64,000 nt of DNA. Origin: Aurantiochytrium sp. KH105. Taxonomy: Eukaryota > Sar > Bigyra > Thraustochytrida > Thraustochytriidae. Numbering within the stretch: the stretch's first letter is position 1; every line of letters begins with the position of its first letter. The translations under genes and the position numbers were made by a program. The stretch covers positions 62,001-126,000 of the forward strand of contig BGKB01000119.1 in the NCBI GenBank assembly GCA_003116975.1. The letters are read 5' to 3'. Below the pieces are notes generated by a model. The model did not search any database. It was given only the letters and a program-made list of their open reading frames with translations, and had not been told where the DNA came from. Below, piece by piece: positions 48,314-58,903 of the stretch.

Positions 48314-49503
48314 CTTCGTTTGGCTCGTTCTGTTGACGCGCGCTATTATTTGCTTATATTCCCGCCTCCTTTTTTTTCGATCCCGAACAACAGCTGTAAG
48401 GTCGCGAACGTACGCTAGCTGCCAATCTTCGCTTAACCCGGACGAGAGAGTGCGCAGCTCCGCGCGTGGGCTTTTTGCTTCAACAATCTATTGAACGGCA
48501 GCCCTCTTTGGCGCATCCGCCTCCAGGCTGACCCGATCTACTTTTGCTGACAGCTGCAGCACTTTGCAAGCCCAGAATTAACGAGCAGGCCAAACGAACT
48601 CACAGCCAGATAGGCCTAGGCCTAGGGAGCGTCCACCATGCACAGGCTCCTTCCTTCCTCCATTGAGTCGTGAGAGAACGAGATCAGAACTTTGCACGGT
48701 TATACTAAATGAAACGGGCCAACGGTCTTGTGCGCAACGCATTTTTCTTTTTTTTTTCCACAAGTTTGGCCCTCGTCTCCGTCGAGGTCGAAAAACATCA
48801 AAGAAGATTGTATTGCATCGTTGAGAGAGAAAGAGAGTTCTCGACAAACAGCTGGCTGAATGGTTGGCAAGCGAAGCGCGACAGTGCGCCAAAGATGAAT
48901 TATAGCGAGCTCACCAGCCATAGTGCGTAGGCCTACATGCAACAGCAAGAGCGATGGCTGATCCCAAGCCATGGTAACGGACATTAGCGTCCCACTTTAT
49001 CCGGATGAGGTGGGGTCACGAATGAAGCGGGGTCACCTCTGGACACCAGCGCCTTGACCTTGCCTGTCGTTGCTCGAGAAAGGCAGAGTTAGCAGCGGTC
49101 AAGATTTGACAAAAGAAGATAAAAGGAAAAGTCCAAGATAGCGCTTTGGGACGCAAGCACGCACTTCGGCACGCGTGCGACGATGGCTCGGAACGGAGTG
49201 AGTGAGTGAGTGAGTGAGTGAGTGAGTGAGTGAGTGAATGAGGAAGGAAGGAAGGGAGGGAGAGGGAGGGAGGGGAGTCTGCAAGCGACACGTGTCCATG
49301 AACGTGGGAACCTTAACCAATAAGCGATATAATAGGATCGTTGGCGATTCATCGATCGATCGATCGATCGATCGATGGATCGAACATTCAAACAATGAAT
49401 CAATTCATCGCCTGATGCAAATACCGTTCGGCAAAACCAAAACCCGCGCGCAATCCTCTCACGTATTCTGGGAGTGGTGGCCAAGAAAAAAGCAAAGCAA
49501 GGA
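48314..49503. other. divergent region between the giant gene and the P450 gene
   Basis: It contains the palindrome TAGGCCTAGGCCTAGG at 48611-48626, gtaggcctac at 48927-48936, a (GAGT)n tract at 49196-49240 and a (GATC)n-type tract at 49351-49382. No gene is seen. Confidence 0.55.
49196..49240. repeat. (GAGT)n tetranucleotide microsatellite
   Basis: About ten copies of gagt with slight decay at the right end. A second tetramer tract (atcg)n lies 110 bp downstream. Confidence 0.9.
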
Positions 49504-51189
49504 ATGATTGGCTTTGATGCGAACGCCGCGCTGTCGCGCGCCCTGCGTCTTGCAGCAGGTTGCCTGGGTTCAAGTATTGTACTGGGCATTTTGTTGCGGA
49601 ATCTCTTGCGCATGCGTCGACGCGCGCTTCTGTGGAACAAGCTCCCCGGTCTTGCGCACGTCGCGCGACAAGGACATGTTCTGGGCGCGCTCGTGGGTGA
49701 AGACGTTATCCCACGTGGCAAGGCCGTGACCCCTGAGAACTTCCGCAGGGGCATTCTGCGCGGCATGCGTGAGTCCTTGCGCAAAGATGACAGCCTGCGA
49801 CGCCAAGGAATTGTCGCGGTGCACTATTTCAACGAACGTCTAAGTCGCGCGCTTCCTGTGCATAACATGCATGTGTTGGTGGTGCACAAGATGGAATACA
49901 TTCGGGAGATTTTGGCCGCCAAGAACCAGCACAAGTTTGCGAAAGGACGAAGCTACGAGGTCTTTGAACCACTGTTGGGCCATGGAGTCTTGAGTTCGTC
50001 GGGCGAGTGGTGGCATCAGCAACGCCGGGTGCTGGATCTTGCCTTCAAGGATCGACTTGTCAATCGAACGGTGCCGATCATGAATGCAACGACGGACAAG
50101 CTGGTTGCCAAACTAAGGGCCGTAGAAGCGACGGGCGGGACAATCAACATGACAGAGGAGCTCCTCAAGCTGACGATGGATGGTTTGGGCCACTTTGCCT
50201 TGTCGCACGAGTTTGGCAGTCTGGAAGCGGCGACTTCGGACGATGCGATCTTTTACAACGCCTTTGAGGTGATTCTGAGCACTCTGAACACGCGCGTCTT
50301 TGTTCCTCCTGCGCAGGCGACCCGCAACCTGCCCTTTGCAGCGAATCGCGAGTTTGACGCGGCCATGGCGATCTTGCGTCGCGAGTGCAAGAAGATCATG
50401 ACGCGTCGCGCCCTCGAGCTGACGCAACGACGCAAGGATGGCGTTGAGCCGCGCGACCTCTTGGATGTCATGCTGCTCGGTAACGTGACGGACGCAGATG
50501 GTTCGCAGCGTCCTCTCACGAGCAAGGAGGCCTTGGACAACATGTTTTCTGTCGTCTTTGCGGGTCACGACACAACCGCGGCCCTGCTCACGTTTGCAGT
50601 TTACCTTTTGAGTACATGCGACCAGCGGATCGTGAACAAGCTCCACGCTGAGCTCGACGCGGAGCTCGGCCCTGACGGGGCGTTGAGCGCAGAGTCGATG
50701 AACCGATTGCCATACCTAGATGCGATCGTCACGGAGGCGTTGCGCCTGTACCCATCTGCTTTGTTCACGCGCAAGGTGCTCGAGGACATTGAGCTTGGAG
50801 GTTTCGTCATTCCAGAGGGCTCCGAGCTCTTTGTGTGGCCGCAGCTGACGCAGCGGGACCCGGACAACTTTGACGATCCGGACGCCTTTATTCCTGAGCG
50901 TTGGACCGATCGCCTCCGTGAGGACGGACGCCCGCTCAAGATCGAGATGGCCTTGCTGGGTCGCGAGATGGCATATCTGCCGTTTTCGATGGGCCCGCGC
51001 AACTGCGTTGGGCGTGCCTTTGCGATTGCGGAGACCAAGGCGGTGCTTGTGCGCCTGTTGCGGGTCTTCGACTTTCAACACGTTCCCGACGAGGACTTTT
51101 CTCCGGACCCGGTCCTGAACGTTACCTTTAATGCTGCGCCCATGCGCATGCGGCCCGTCCTCCGTGCGGCCGGTGGCGGCAGCGCATAA
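49504..51189 (+). CDS. cytochrome P450 monooxygenase
   Basis: The 561-residue protein starts from ATG 49504 (MIGFDANAALSRAL); the frame upstream opens with GTG only. An N-terminal membrane helix (LAAGCLGSSIVLGILL) suggests an ER anchor. Conserved parts are SGEWWHQQRRVLDLAF (helix C WxxxR), the I-helix AGHDTT (353-358), the K-helix EALR (411-414), PERW, and the heme loop FSMGPRNCVGRAFA with C501 as thiolate ligand. All catalytic elements are present. The layout resembles the CYP4/CYP97-like microsomal group, which often act on fatty acids or isoprenoids, but the substrate cannot be read from sequence. Confidence 0.93.
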   Translation: MIGFDANAALSRALRLAAGCLGSSIVLGILLRNLLRMRRRALLWNKLPGLAHVARQGHVLGALVGEDVIPRGKAVTPENFRRGILRGMRESLRKDDSLRRQGIVAVHYFNERLSRALPVHNMHVLVVHKMEYIREILAAKNQHKFAKGRSYEVFEPLLGHGVLSSSGEWWHQQRRVLDLAFKDRLVNRTVPIMNATTDKLVAKLRAVEATGGTINMTEELLKLTMDGLGHFALSHEFGSLEAATSDDAIFYNAFEVILSTLNTRVFVPPAQATRNLPFAANREFDAAMAILRRECKKIMTRRALELTQRRKDGVEPRDLLDVMLLGNVTDADGSQRPLTSKEALDNMFSVVFAGHDTTAALLTFAVYLLSTCDQRIVNKLHAELDAELGPDGALSAESMNRLPYLDAIVTEALRLYPSALFTRKVLEDIELGGFVIPEGSELFVWPQLTQRDPDNFDDPDAFIPERWTDRLREDGRPLKIEMALLGREMAYLPFSMGPRNCVGRAFAIAETKAVLVRLLRVFDFQHVPDEDFSPDPVLNVTFNAAPMRMRPVLRAAGGGSA

Positions 51190-51512
51190 CTTCGGACCGA
51201 GCATTGGCGCTCGCTAACCGAGACTCTAGGCCCTACGAGAACTTACATGTAATGGCTAACTTGCTGTGTCTTCCTGCGCTGGGCTTCGATTTTGTCTCTC
51301 TGTTCTCCGGTTTTTGTTATCTGTGGTTCCGTTGACCCGAGCTGCGCCGCGGCGCTACCAGAGCAGAGACAAATCTCGCTCATCGAATAGCGCCGCGCCA
51401 TGACGCGCCATATGAAGGATCCGGCTGGCTGGCTCACCGCGACGGCCCGATCTGCATGCATCCATGCTATAATGATTATTGACTGGCCTTCGACAAATTC
51501 TGGAGGCTATGC

Positions 51513-51732
51513 ATTGTGTATTGCATTACATTACATTACATTACATTGCATTGCATTGCATTGCATTGCATTGCATTACACCGCATCGCAGCGCGTTGCA
51601 TCGCACCACACCATACATTGCCTTACATTGCCTCGCCTTTCCTCGTCTCGCCGCGCCTTGAACTGCACTGCACTGCCCTGCCCTGCACTGCGCTGCACTG
51701 CACTGCACTGCACTGCACTGCACTGCACTTCC
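51513..51732. repeat. 220-bp drifting pentanucleotide array (TTACA to TTGCA to CTGCA)
   Basis: The unit changes along the array: cattacattaca first, then cattgcattgca, then a decayed middle (cctcgccttt), then cactgcactgca. This is the pattern of point changes spread by local unit expansion. Confidence 0.9.
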
Positions 51733-52650
51733 ATCCGCCAGCCAAGCCAGCCATGCAGCTAGCTAGCTAGCCCTGATGCACGCATGGGAGGTCGCATCAA
51801 CCACGGCAAGATGGCCTTGCTGTCGCTCCCGTCCCTTTTCTTCCTCCCGAGCTTGCCAGCTTCCTGCACTCCTTCCTTCCCACAAGCAACGGACCACGCG
51901 GCTCGCTAGAAAACTTGCCGTGCGCTCTTGGCAGGACATGACGATGGTGGCGCGCCAGGCATGCATGCTTGTGCACGCATGAATTTCTGCATGGATGTAG
52001 CAGCACGGATGCTACGAAAGAAAAGGTGTCTGCAGCAGGTCCTGCAGCAGCAGCAGCAGCAGCACCACCACCACCACCACCGCCAGCAAGAGCTCGAGGT
52101 CTTCCTTCCCTCCGTGCTTCCATCCTTACTGCGGCCCGCCGCTCCAAGACGCTCGCCGCGGCGCGCCGTCGGGATGGACGGGAGCGGGCACGCCGCGCGG
52201 GCCTCCCTCGCGGGCCCGCCCGCGGCGCCGCGCGCGAGGTCCCCGCCCTCCGCGGCCCCTCCCTCGCGCGGTCTCCATGCGCGATGGCGATTTGCTTGAA
52301 TCGATGGCGGGATGGATGGATGCATGGAGGCAGGGATGGGATCCAAGAGCTCGCGCGTATCCTGCGCGCACGCGAGGCCGAGCGCGAGGCCGAGCGCGGG
52401 GCGGCGCGGCGCGGGGCGGCGCGCGCGAGAGAGAGGGCGCACGGGAGGGCGCACGAGAGGGCGGGCGCGCGCGCGCGAGCGAGGGCGGGCGGGCGGACGG
52501 GCCCGGCGGCAGACGTAGAGTACCTGGCGGGCGGATTCTCCACTTGCGGCGCTGCGCAAGTGCGGAATCGGGGCCAATAGGCACTTGCGCCGCCGTTTGC
52601 GCCACTTGTGCGCGCGGCGTGCCGGCCTGCCCGCCTCGGTGCGTCCGCGT

Positions 52651-52701
52651 TCGAATTCGAATTCAAATTCAAATTCAAATTCAAATTCAAATTCAAATTC
52701 G
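52651..52701. repeat. (AATTCA)n hexanucleotide array
   Basis: Eight units lie in tandem, with gaattcgaattc at the left edge, in otherwise GC-rich DNA. Confidence 0.9.
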
Positions 52702-54374
52702 AAACCCACCCCGGCTGGCGGCCATCAGCGCAGCGCAGCGCAGCGTGACCCCGCGCCCCGCCCCGCCGCGCGCGGATCCCTCGCGCCCGCCGCCGCCGCG
52801 CCCGCCTCGCCCCCGCGCGCCCGGCCCCCTTGCACCGCGCGTCGCCGCGCCCGGGTGCTGTCTGTCTGTCTGTCTGTCTCTGTCGGTCTCTGCGTCCAAC
52901 TCCGGTTTCATCCCGTCATCCAGCTCCAGCTCCAGCTGCAGCTGCAGCGCCAGCCCGCGCGACCTCGCCGGCGGCCAGGCAGGAGGGCTCGCACGCCAGC
53001 GCGCTCCGCCGCGTCTCGCCGCCGCGGGCTCCGCGCCCCCCGCCGCGCCTCGCGAGTCGAGTTGAGCCGAGCCGAGTCGAGTCGAGTCGAGCCGCCTGCT
53101 GCTTGCTGCTGCTTGCTGCTACCCGCCCAAAATAACAGGCCAGGAGGGAGGCCCTGCTTCGCGCACAGTACTACTACTCCGGCCGGCGCACGAGGCCTGC
53201 GCTGCAATCCAGACAGCCAACGCGCTACGGGTCTCTACTCGCGGCTAGGCCCGAGACCGCTGGCGAAGGAAGAGCAGGACTGCCGGTCCTGGCGCGTCGC
53301 CCTCGCGGAGCCTGAAAGCTCGAAGCCGCGCCGCAGAGCGGGCGAGCGAGCCAGCGAGCGGGCGCGCGACGGCGAGCGAGCTGCACGAGGCCGGCCTCCG
53401 CCAGCCAGCCAGAGCGGCCTGCAGAGGGCGAAAGCTACGGCAAACTGCCGGCGAGGACCGCGGGCACACGCGCGCACGCACGCTCGCTCGCCCGCGCCGT
53501 CGTGCCGCCAGGGCGCGACGAGGAGAGGCCTCGCGGCCAGGGCGCAGACGCGCGCAGGCAGACGCGCCGGACACGTGGACCGGGGCGGGGGAGAGGAAGC
53601 GAGCTGAGCGAGCGAGCGAGCGAGCGAGCGACAGCGAACGAACGAGCAGAGTCTGGGTTCTTCCTGCCTAGGTCAGGCCTAGGTCCCTAGGACTGTCTGT
53701 TAACGAAGAGGGTCCCGCCTGCTTGCTTGCTTGCTTGCTTGCTTGCCCGCCCGCTCGGTTGGTCGCGCGCTCGCTCGCTTGTTGGGTGGTCGCTCGGTCG
53801 GTTAGAAGCGCTCGCTCGGTCGGTTCTTGCGAGGAGAAAAGGAGGCCGCCGCGCGGTACCGCGCAGCGCTGCTGTGCGCGCAGGGGAGTAAGTAGTAGAT
53901 CCCCGCGGCGAGCAAGCTAGGGACCGCGAGCTAGCCAGACAGCGAGCCAGCGGTTTGGAGGCAGCGGGAGCTTTATGCGCAGAGGACCCCGCTGCTGCTA
54001 GAAGATAGAAATACGCGTATACTCGTGAACGGGACTTGGCTTGTTTTCCCGCGACCTTTGGAACCACACTCTCTCGGCTTCCGGGCGCGTCTGGAACGAC
54101 CACGGATCTGCTGCGCCTGCGCGCTGTCCACGTCAAACAGACTGGCAAAGCCAGGGGAAAGGTAATCTTTTTCCAAAGAGCTTAAGAAGCAGAAGAAAGA
54201 CAAGGTCAAGCAAGCAAACAAGCAAGCAAGGAAGCAAGCAAGCGCAACTCTCCGAGAGACATCCAGCTGCGCAAGAAAAGAAAGAAAAAGAGGTAACGAG
54301 CGTCCTCGAGCGCTCAGCCCTCGCGCCACCGTACAGACGCACAACGTAGTCTCTCTGACCCACCCGTTCTCCTC

Positions 54375-56048
54375 ATGATGACCACCAATAAGCGACCGCT
54401 TCCGGCGTCGTTGACATTCAATGGCGCCTCTCCTCTGAAAAAGGACACCTTTGCACAAGACCATCTTGGCAAGAAGCCCTCCGAAGATGCCGTGTCACCA
54501 GCCCCGTCGCCCACCAATCGCGGGCCTAGTCACCAACAGCAGCACAACAGTCTCAAAAACGCTGATTCGACCTCAGCCGCTGCCGTCGCGGCAGCTCGAG
54601 GCATGGCAACGCGCAAGGTTAGCAATCGGGACTTTAAACGGCTCATGACCTTGGGAACGGGGTCTTTTGCTCAGGTCGTCTTGGTGCAAAGTCGTCTGCG
54701 CGCCGATCAGGGTAAGCTCTACGCGATGAAAGTGCTCGATACGCATAAAATCATCAAGCAGAAACAGCAAGCCCATACCATGACCGAGCGCAGTGTGCTT
54801 GGACAAACCTCAAATCACCCCTTCATCGTCTCTCTCAAGTACGCATACAGGACCGCCTCGACGCTTAATTTGGTCATGGACTTTTGCAGCGGCGGCGAAT
54901 TATACTTTCATCTGTCACGCGTCGGCCGCTTTTCCGAGGGACGGGCAAAATTCTACACTGCAGAGCTTGTCTTGGCTCTCGAGCACTTGCACAAGTTTGA
55001 TGTTGTCTACCGTGACCTCAAGCCGGAAAATGTTCTCATTGCCAGCGATGGCCACGTCATGCTAGCTGACTTTGGTCTGTCCAAGGAAGGAATCCGCGAA
55101 TGTACAAATGGTACCGACACCTTTTGCGGCACGCCCGAGTACCTCGCCCCTGAGGTCCTCTTTCGTTCCGGCCACGGCACTGCCGTGGACTGGTGGAGCC
55201 TCGGCATTTTGCTCTTTGAGATGCTCACCGGTCTTCCACCATGGTATTCGAAGAATCGTCACGAGATGTTTGATGGCATTTGCCGACGCGAATTGGTCTT
55301 TCCCGATTCAACGAGTGTGCATATTTCCACGGCAGCCAAGGACCTCATTCGCGGCCTCCTCCAGAAAGACCCACGCCATCGCTTCGGTACCGGACCCGTC
55401 GAAGTCATCAAATTTCACGATTTTTTCCGCGACATCGACCTTGACGCTGTGCTGGCCAAGGACGTTCCGGTACCATGGAAGCCCGACACTGGTAAACTCT
55501 ACTTTGACGAAGTTTACACGCAGATCCCTTTCGAGTCTGCCGGGGGATCTGGGAACAAGATGTCGCGTGCTGGAAAACCACCACTTGCTCCCGGGGTCGG
55601 CGCCTCATCGTCTTCGTCTTCACATTCCTCCAACTCGCCCGTCAGCATGCGCGACGAGATGATGGCTGCCTCGCCGCTCTACCCTTCCAGTTTCATGGAG
55701 CACGCATTTAGCGGATTTAGCTACACAGATCCAGATGCGCTTCCATCCGAGTCGCCTCTCAACAGTTATCACAGCCATGGGCTCGGCAGCATTGGTGGCG
55801 GTAGTCGTCTGGCGCGCTCTCTCCACGCCCATCTCAATGAACGCGCGGGGACGACCACCGGAGCAGAGCCATTAGCCTCGGCTGCTCATGCGCACCATCA
55901 TCACACGCAAGCAGCCCCAGATCACACTTCGGGTCATCATGGCTCTCGAACTCGCGAGCTTTCGCACGTGGCGGGCGAAGAGCTTGCTGGTGGTGCTGGC
56001 GATGACGATTGCCTCGGTCAGTTTTCTCTCGAACTCGAGGACATGTGA
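54375..56048 (+). CDS. AGC-family protein kinase (AKT/SGK/S6K-like)
   Basis: The 557-residue protein starts from ATG 54375. After a disordered N-terminus, the kinase domain covers about 86-345: glycine loop LGTGSFAQVVLV, Lys K119 in AMKVLD, YRDLKPEN (D214), DFG at 232-234, and activation loop TDTFCGTPEYLAPE with T249 as the PDK1-type site. A C-terminal extension carries VPVPWKPDTGKLYFDEVYTQ and, after a Ser/Gly-rich insert, a hydrophobic motif FSGFSY (445-450) with S449 as the phosphosite. Both regulatory sites are thus kept, so it is probably an active, PDK1/TORC2-regulated kinase. There is no PH or lipid-binding domain at the N-terminus. A His-rich tail (HAHHHHTQ) follows. Confidence 0.9.
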   Translation: MMTTNKRPLPASLTFNGASPLKKDTFAQDHLGKKPSEDAVSPAPSPTNRGPSHQQQHNSLKNADSTSAAAVAAARGMATRKVSNRDFKRLMTLGTGSFAQVVLVQSRLRADQGKLYAMKVLDTHKIIKQKQQAHTMTERSVLGQTSNHPFIVSLKYAYRTASTLNLVMDFCSGGELYFHLSRVGRFSEGRAKFYTAELVLALEHLHKFDVVYRDLKPENVLIASDGHVMLADFGLSKEGIRECTNGTDTFCGTPEYLAPEVLFRSGHGTAVDWWSLGILLFEMLTGLPPWYSKNRHEMFDGICRRELVFPDSTSVHISTAAKDLIRGLLQKDPRHRFGTGPVEVIKFHDFFRDIDLDAVLAKDVPVPWKPDTGKLYFDEVYTQIPFESAGGSGNKMSRAGKPPLAPGVGASSSSSSHSSNSPVSMRDEMMAASPLYPSSFMEHAFSGFSYTDPDALPSESPLNSYHSHGLGSIGGGSRLARSLHAHLNERAGTTTGAEPLASAAHAHHHHTQAAPDHTSGHHGSRTRELSHVAGEELAGGAGDDDCLGQFSLELEDM

Positions 56049-56806
56049 GTTGTCTGCGTATAAATACACATACACACGTACCTTACCTGGCCCCGCCCTT
56101 GCCGCGAATGCTTTTTCATGATGAAATTATCAAAGCGGGCAACGGTGACTTTGGCCGAATGCAGCAACCCTCATTCTCCTTTCAGCAGCTTAAACTTCTT
56201 CTTGACTCCATGATTTCGTTTTAGCAGTTGTCTTTTTGTTCTTCTTCTTCTTACATTGTTACGATTGCACCATCATTGCATTTTATCGCATCGTCGATCT
56301 TTTGGCTTGCGCAGACCAGACTGTATTCGATGACAACAACCTCTTTGTGGGTGTGATTCGAAGCTCCACTCGAAAGGATTTCGCGAGCAAACGAGCAACT
56401 CGTGCAATTCGACACAGATCCTGTCTTGCAAACGAGGTTCAAAGGCAAGAAGAGAACATGAGTTTTTCTTCTATGCGCCAAAGATCTTCTGTTCTGATCC
56501 TTCTAAGAGGCTCGAATTTTTTGCGCAGACGATGTACACCGTTCGATCGATTGTATTCCTTTTGAGATGCTCGAATTTTTTGCGCAGACGATGTGCACCG
56601 TTCGATCGATTGTAAAGGTAAAAAAAATGATTTTGCATTACCAAGCTGGTAAGATAGCCAAATGTGTGGTGTCGTACTCTACCCACTCGTGGCGATACGA
56701 AAAAGGGCAATACGAATGAAATGTCTGGGCTCCGCCCAAGGTACGTACATGTGAAGAAAAAGAGTGAAATGAGGAGAAGACGGAAGCGGGCGTTAGTTGG
56801 CACGCG
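56049..56806. other. convergent intergenic region with a 60-bp duplication
   Basis: It is lower in GC, between the AGC kinase (+) and the ankyrin-BTB gene (-). A tandem duplication lies at 56511-56614. No gene is seen. Confidence 0.55.
56511..56614. repeat. tandem duplication, period 60 bp
   Basis: The block ctcgaattttttgcgcagac and onward to cgttcgatcgattgta occurs at 56511 and again at 56571. About 44 bp are nearly identical (tgtac against tgtgc), with a unique spacer between. Confidence 0.9.
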
Positions 56807-58903
56807 TCATGCCTCATCGTCCATTCCATCCGTTCTGGAAGTGATGTGCCGTCCGCTGCGAGAGCGCTCCGTGACGCTCGTCACACCCGTCGAAGAAGAC
56901 GACGACGACGACGAAGAAGAGGTGGAAGATCCAGCAGCTGGGGCCGGAACTGGGGCCGGTGAGGTGGACTCATCAGGTCCAGCTTCACCATCCTCCGCCG
57001 TGGAAGAGGCCGACTCGTCTGAAGATGTCGACGACGAAAGACCAATGCCCGCTCCCGAATCTGTCGAAGTCGATGTGGATGTAGACGTAGTTGCAGCAAG
57101 CCCCGAGGCGGACGTCGAGGAAGATGCAGGTCCGGTCGAGGAGGTCGGATCCGAGACAGGGCCGACAAGAAGTCGTCGCGGTGCCGACGTCGAAGATGTG
57201 ACCACCGAAGTGAGGCATGGCACAGGGGCAGAAGACACGGTGGACGCGCCGGGGCCCGAAGCCGTGCTCTCGCGCGGATAAGACACCGAAGGGGCCGAGG
57301 TGACGCCGTGGCGAGACGGCATTGCCACAAGCGGGTGCTGCTGTGCAGGGCTGTGCAACCCCTGCCAGGTTGGGACTCGCGCGACTGCGTGACGAGAGGT
57401 GCGCATACGCTTCTTCGGAGGCTTGGGCAGTGGCAGATGGTCGATAATCTCGCGCAAAAGATCAGCATCAAGACGGCTATAGTCGCCTGCCCGCGTCTCA
57501 TTAATAGTCTTGAGGTTCTCGGCGAAAAAGTCAAGCGCATGTCGCTTGAGCTCCGGGGCCTGAGCGGAATCTGCGATCGCAAGCACGCTCGCAGCGTTGT
57601 GCACCGTAAGGCTGCGTCCCAGCGTGACCGTACAGAGTTTCTTAAGACTCTGCACGTCATATCTGTTAGCAAGAACCAAGAGGTCTTGGGCCAGATGCAA
57701 TTGCGAGGGCTCAATCGAGTCTGTGTACATGAACTGCACGAAAGCGTGCAGGGCGTCCGGGTCGACTTCTTTGACCTCGACGACATTGTTTTGCGACTCA
57801 CGGAGCTTGGAGCTAAACATCGCGTCAAAGACCACGCTCCGCGAAGCAAGGACGACGCGGTGCACCTTGAAGATGCGCCCTTCGCAGTGCAGTTCAACGT
57901 CCGTGTACTTGCTGCCGCGATACAGCTCTACGAGGGACTCGGACAGCTGCGGCTCGTACGAGGAGAGCGCGAGGCCGCGGACCTTGGGGTCTTGACGGTT
58001 GATGTGCTCAAGTAAGAGGTCGCGGATGAGTTCGAGGCGCTTGGTGACGTCGTTGGCAATCACCTCGGCGCCGCGCGTGATTTCAATGAATTGGAGGACG
58101 AGACCCAGCGAATCGTATCCTTCCGGGAAGAAGGACTTGGTTTTGCCAGCAGCTGTTTGCAAATACCACTCGCCCTTGTAGCGACAGACCTTTTCCATGT
58201 CAGCACCGTACTCGAGGAGTGTCGTGATGAACTCCTTGACAAAGTCAGCAGTCTGGATACCGTTGCGGCCCTCGGATCCTTTCCAAGTGGGCATTTCCAG
58301 AATGGCAAGGTGAAGGGCGGTCCCGCCCTGACGCTGCTCGCCGTCCATGTCGTACATGTTGATGCTGATGTCCCGGTGTTCGAGGAGCACTTTGACCGTG
58401 TTGAGGTCACCCACGGTAATGGCTTGCCAAAACGATTTTTGGGCAGCGCTGGCTTTGCCCGAGGACACGGCAGCGCTCGCTGCGGCGCTCGCGGCTGCAG
58501 CGGCTGTTGCGCCATCTGTCTGTCCCAGAGTGTGGAGCTGCGGGTCCAGAACGGACGCATGTTGCACTTGCTGATGCTGTTGCAGCTGCTGATGCTGCTG
58601 CTGTTGTTGCTGCTGCTGCTGAAGCTGCTGGTGCTGCTGCTGATGATGATGGTGCGACATGACCTGCGGGCCTGTCGGTTCCTGGGGCGCAGTCGTAGCA
58701 TGCTGGATCGACAGCGGTCTCGTCGTCATGCTCCCATTCACGTGCGCGCCGACCGTCTGCATGTGCGTCTGAGCCTGAGCCTGCGTCTGCGTCTGCGCCT
58801 GCGCCTGCGCGTGCGCGTGCTGCTGCTGCTGCTGCGACCTCTGCGCGGCAGGCGCCTGCGCGAGCTGTTGTCCCAGGGACGTCACCGACACGCTCGCGTC
58901 CAT
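56807..58903 (-). CDS. poly-Gln ankyrin-BTB/POZ-BACK protein
   Basis: The 698-residue protein starts from ATG 58903. Residues 1-115 are Gln/His-rich (runs of up to nine Gln). Residues about 155-270 hold ankyrin-like repeats (FWQAITVGDLNTVKVLLEH, GGTALHLAILEM, FITTLLEYGADM). A BTB domain follows at about 322-430 (YTDVELHCEGRIFKVHRVVL, RSVVFDAMF, FVQFMYTDSIEP, LLVLANRYDV), then a BACK-like helix set to about 490. The remaining 200 residues are Ser/Thr/Pro-rich with acidic patches and a basic PPKKRMRTSR. BTB proteins of this shape usually recruit CUL3 ubiquitin ligase, so a substrate-adaptor role is likely. The ankyrin partner is unknown. Confidence 0.8.
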   Translation of the reverse strand: MDASVSVTSLGQQLAQAPAAQRSQQQQQHAHAQAQAQTQTQAQAQTHMQTVGAHVNGSMTTRPLSIQHATTAPQEPTGPQVMSHHHHQQQHQQLQQQQQQQQQHQQLQQHQQVQHASVLDPQLHTLGQTDGATAAAAASAAASAAVSSGKASAAQKSFWQAITVGDLNTVKVLLEHRDISINMYDMDGEQRQGGTALHLAILEMPTWKGSEGRNGIQTADFVKEFITTLLEYGADMEKVCRYKGEWYLQTAAGKTKSFFPEGYDSLGLVLQFIEITRGAEVIANDVTKRLELIRDLLLEHINRQDPKVRGLALSSYEPQLSESLVELYRGSKYTDVELHCEGRIFKVHRVVLASRSVVFDAMFSSKLRESQNNVVEVKEVDPDALHAFVQFMYTDSIEPSQLHLAQDLLVLANRYDVQSLKKLCTVTLGRSLTVHNAASVLAIADSAQAPELKRHALDFFAENLKTINETRAGDYSRLDADLLREIIDHLPLPKPPKKRMRTSRHAVARVPTWQGLHSPAQQHPLVAMPSRHGVTSAPSVSYPRESTASGPGASTVSSAPVPCLTSVVTSSTSAPRRLLVGPVSDPTSSTGPASSSTSASGLAATTSTSTSTSTDSGAGIGLSSSTSSDESASSTAEDGEAGPDESTSPAPVPAPAAGSSTSSSSSSSSSSTGVTSVTERSRSGRHITSRTDGMDDEA

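Larger units (their letters stand above)
51190..54374. other. 3.2-kb microsatellite-rich region upstream of the AGC kinase
   Basis: TAGGCCCTA lies at 51227-51235, a long pentamer tract at 51513-51732, gctagctagctag at 51750-51765, CAG/CAC runs at 52045-52082, a hexamer tract at 52651-52701, (tgtc)n near 52859-52880, GAGTC pentamers near 53058-53093, (gcga)n near 53596-53628, a TAGG palindrome cluster at 53666-53691 and (ttgc)n near 53718-53745. GC-rich Arg/Ala frames on both strands have no domain. No gene is supported. Confidence 0.55.

Noticed and set aside
51513-51732. possible CRISPR-like or satellite array
   Set aside because: The units are five bases with no spacers, so this is a microsatellite. 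The context is eukaryotic.
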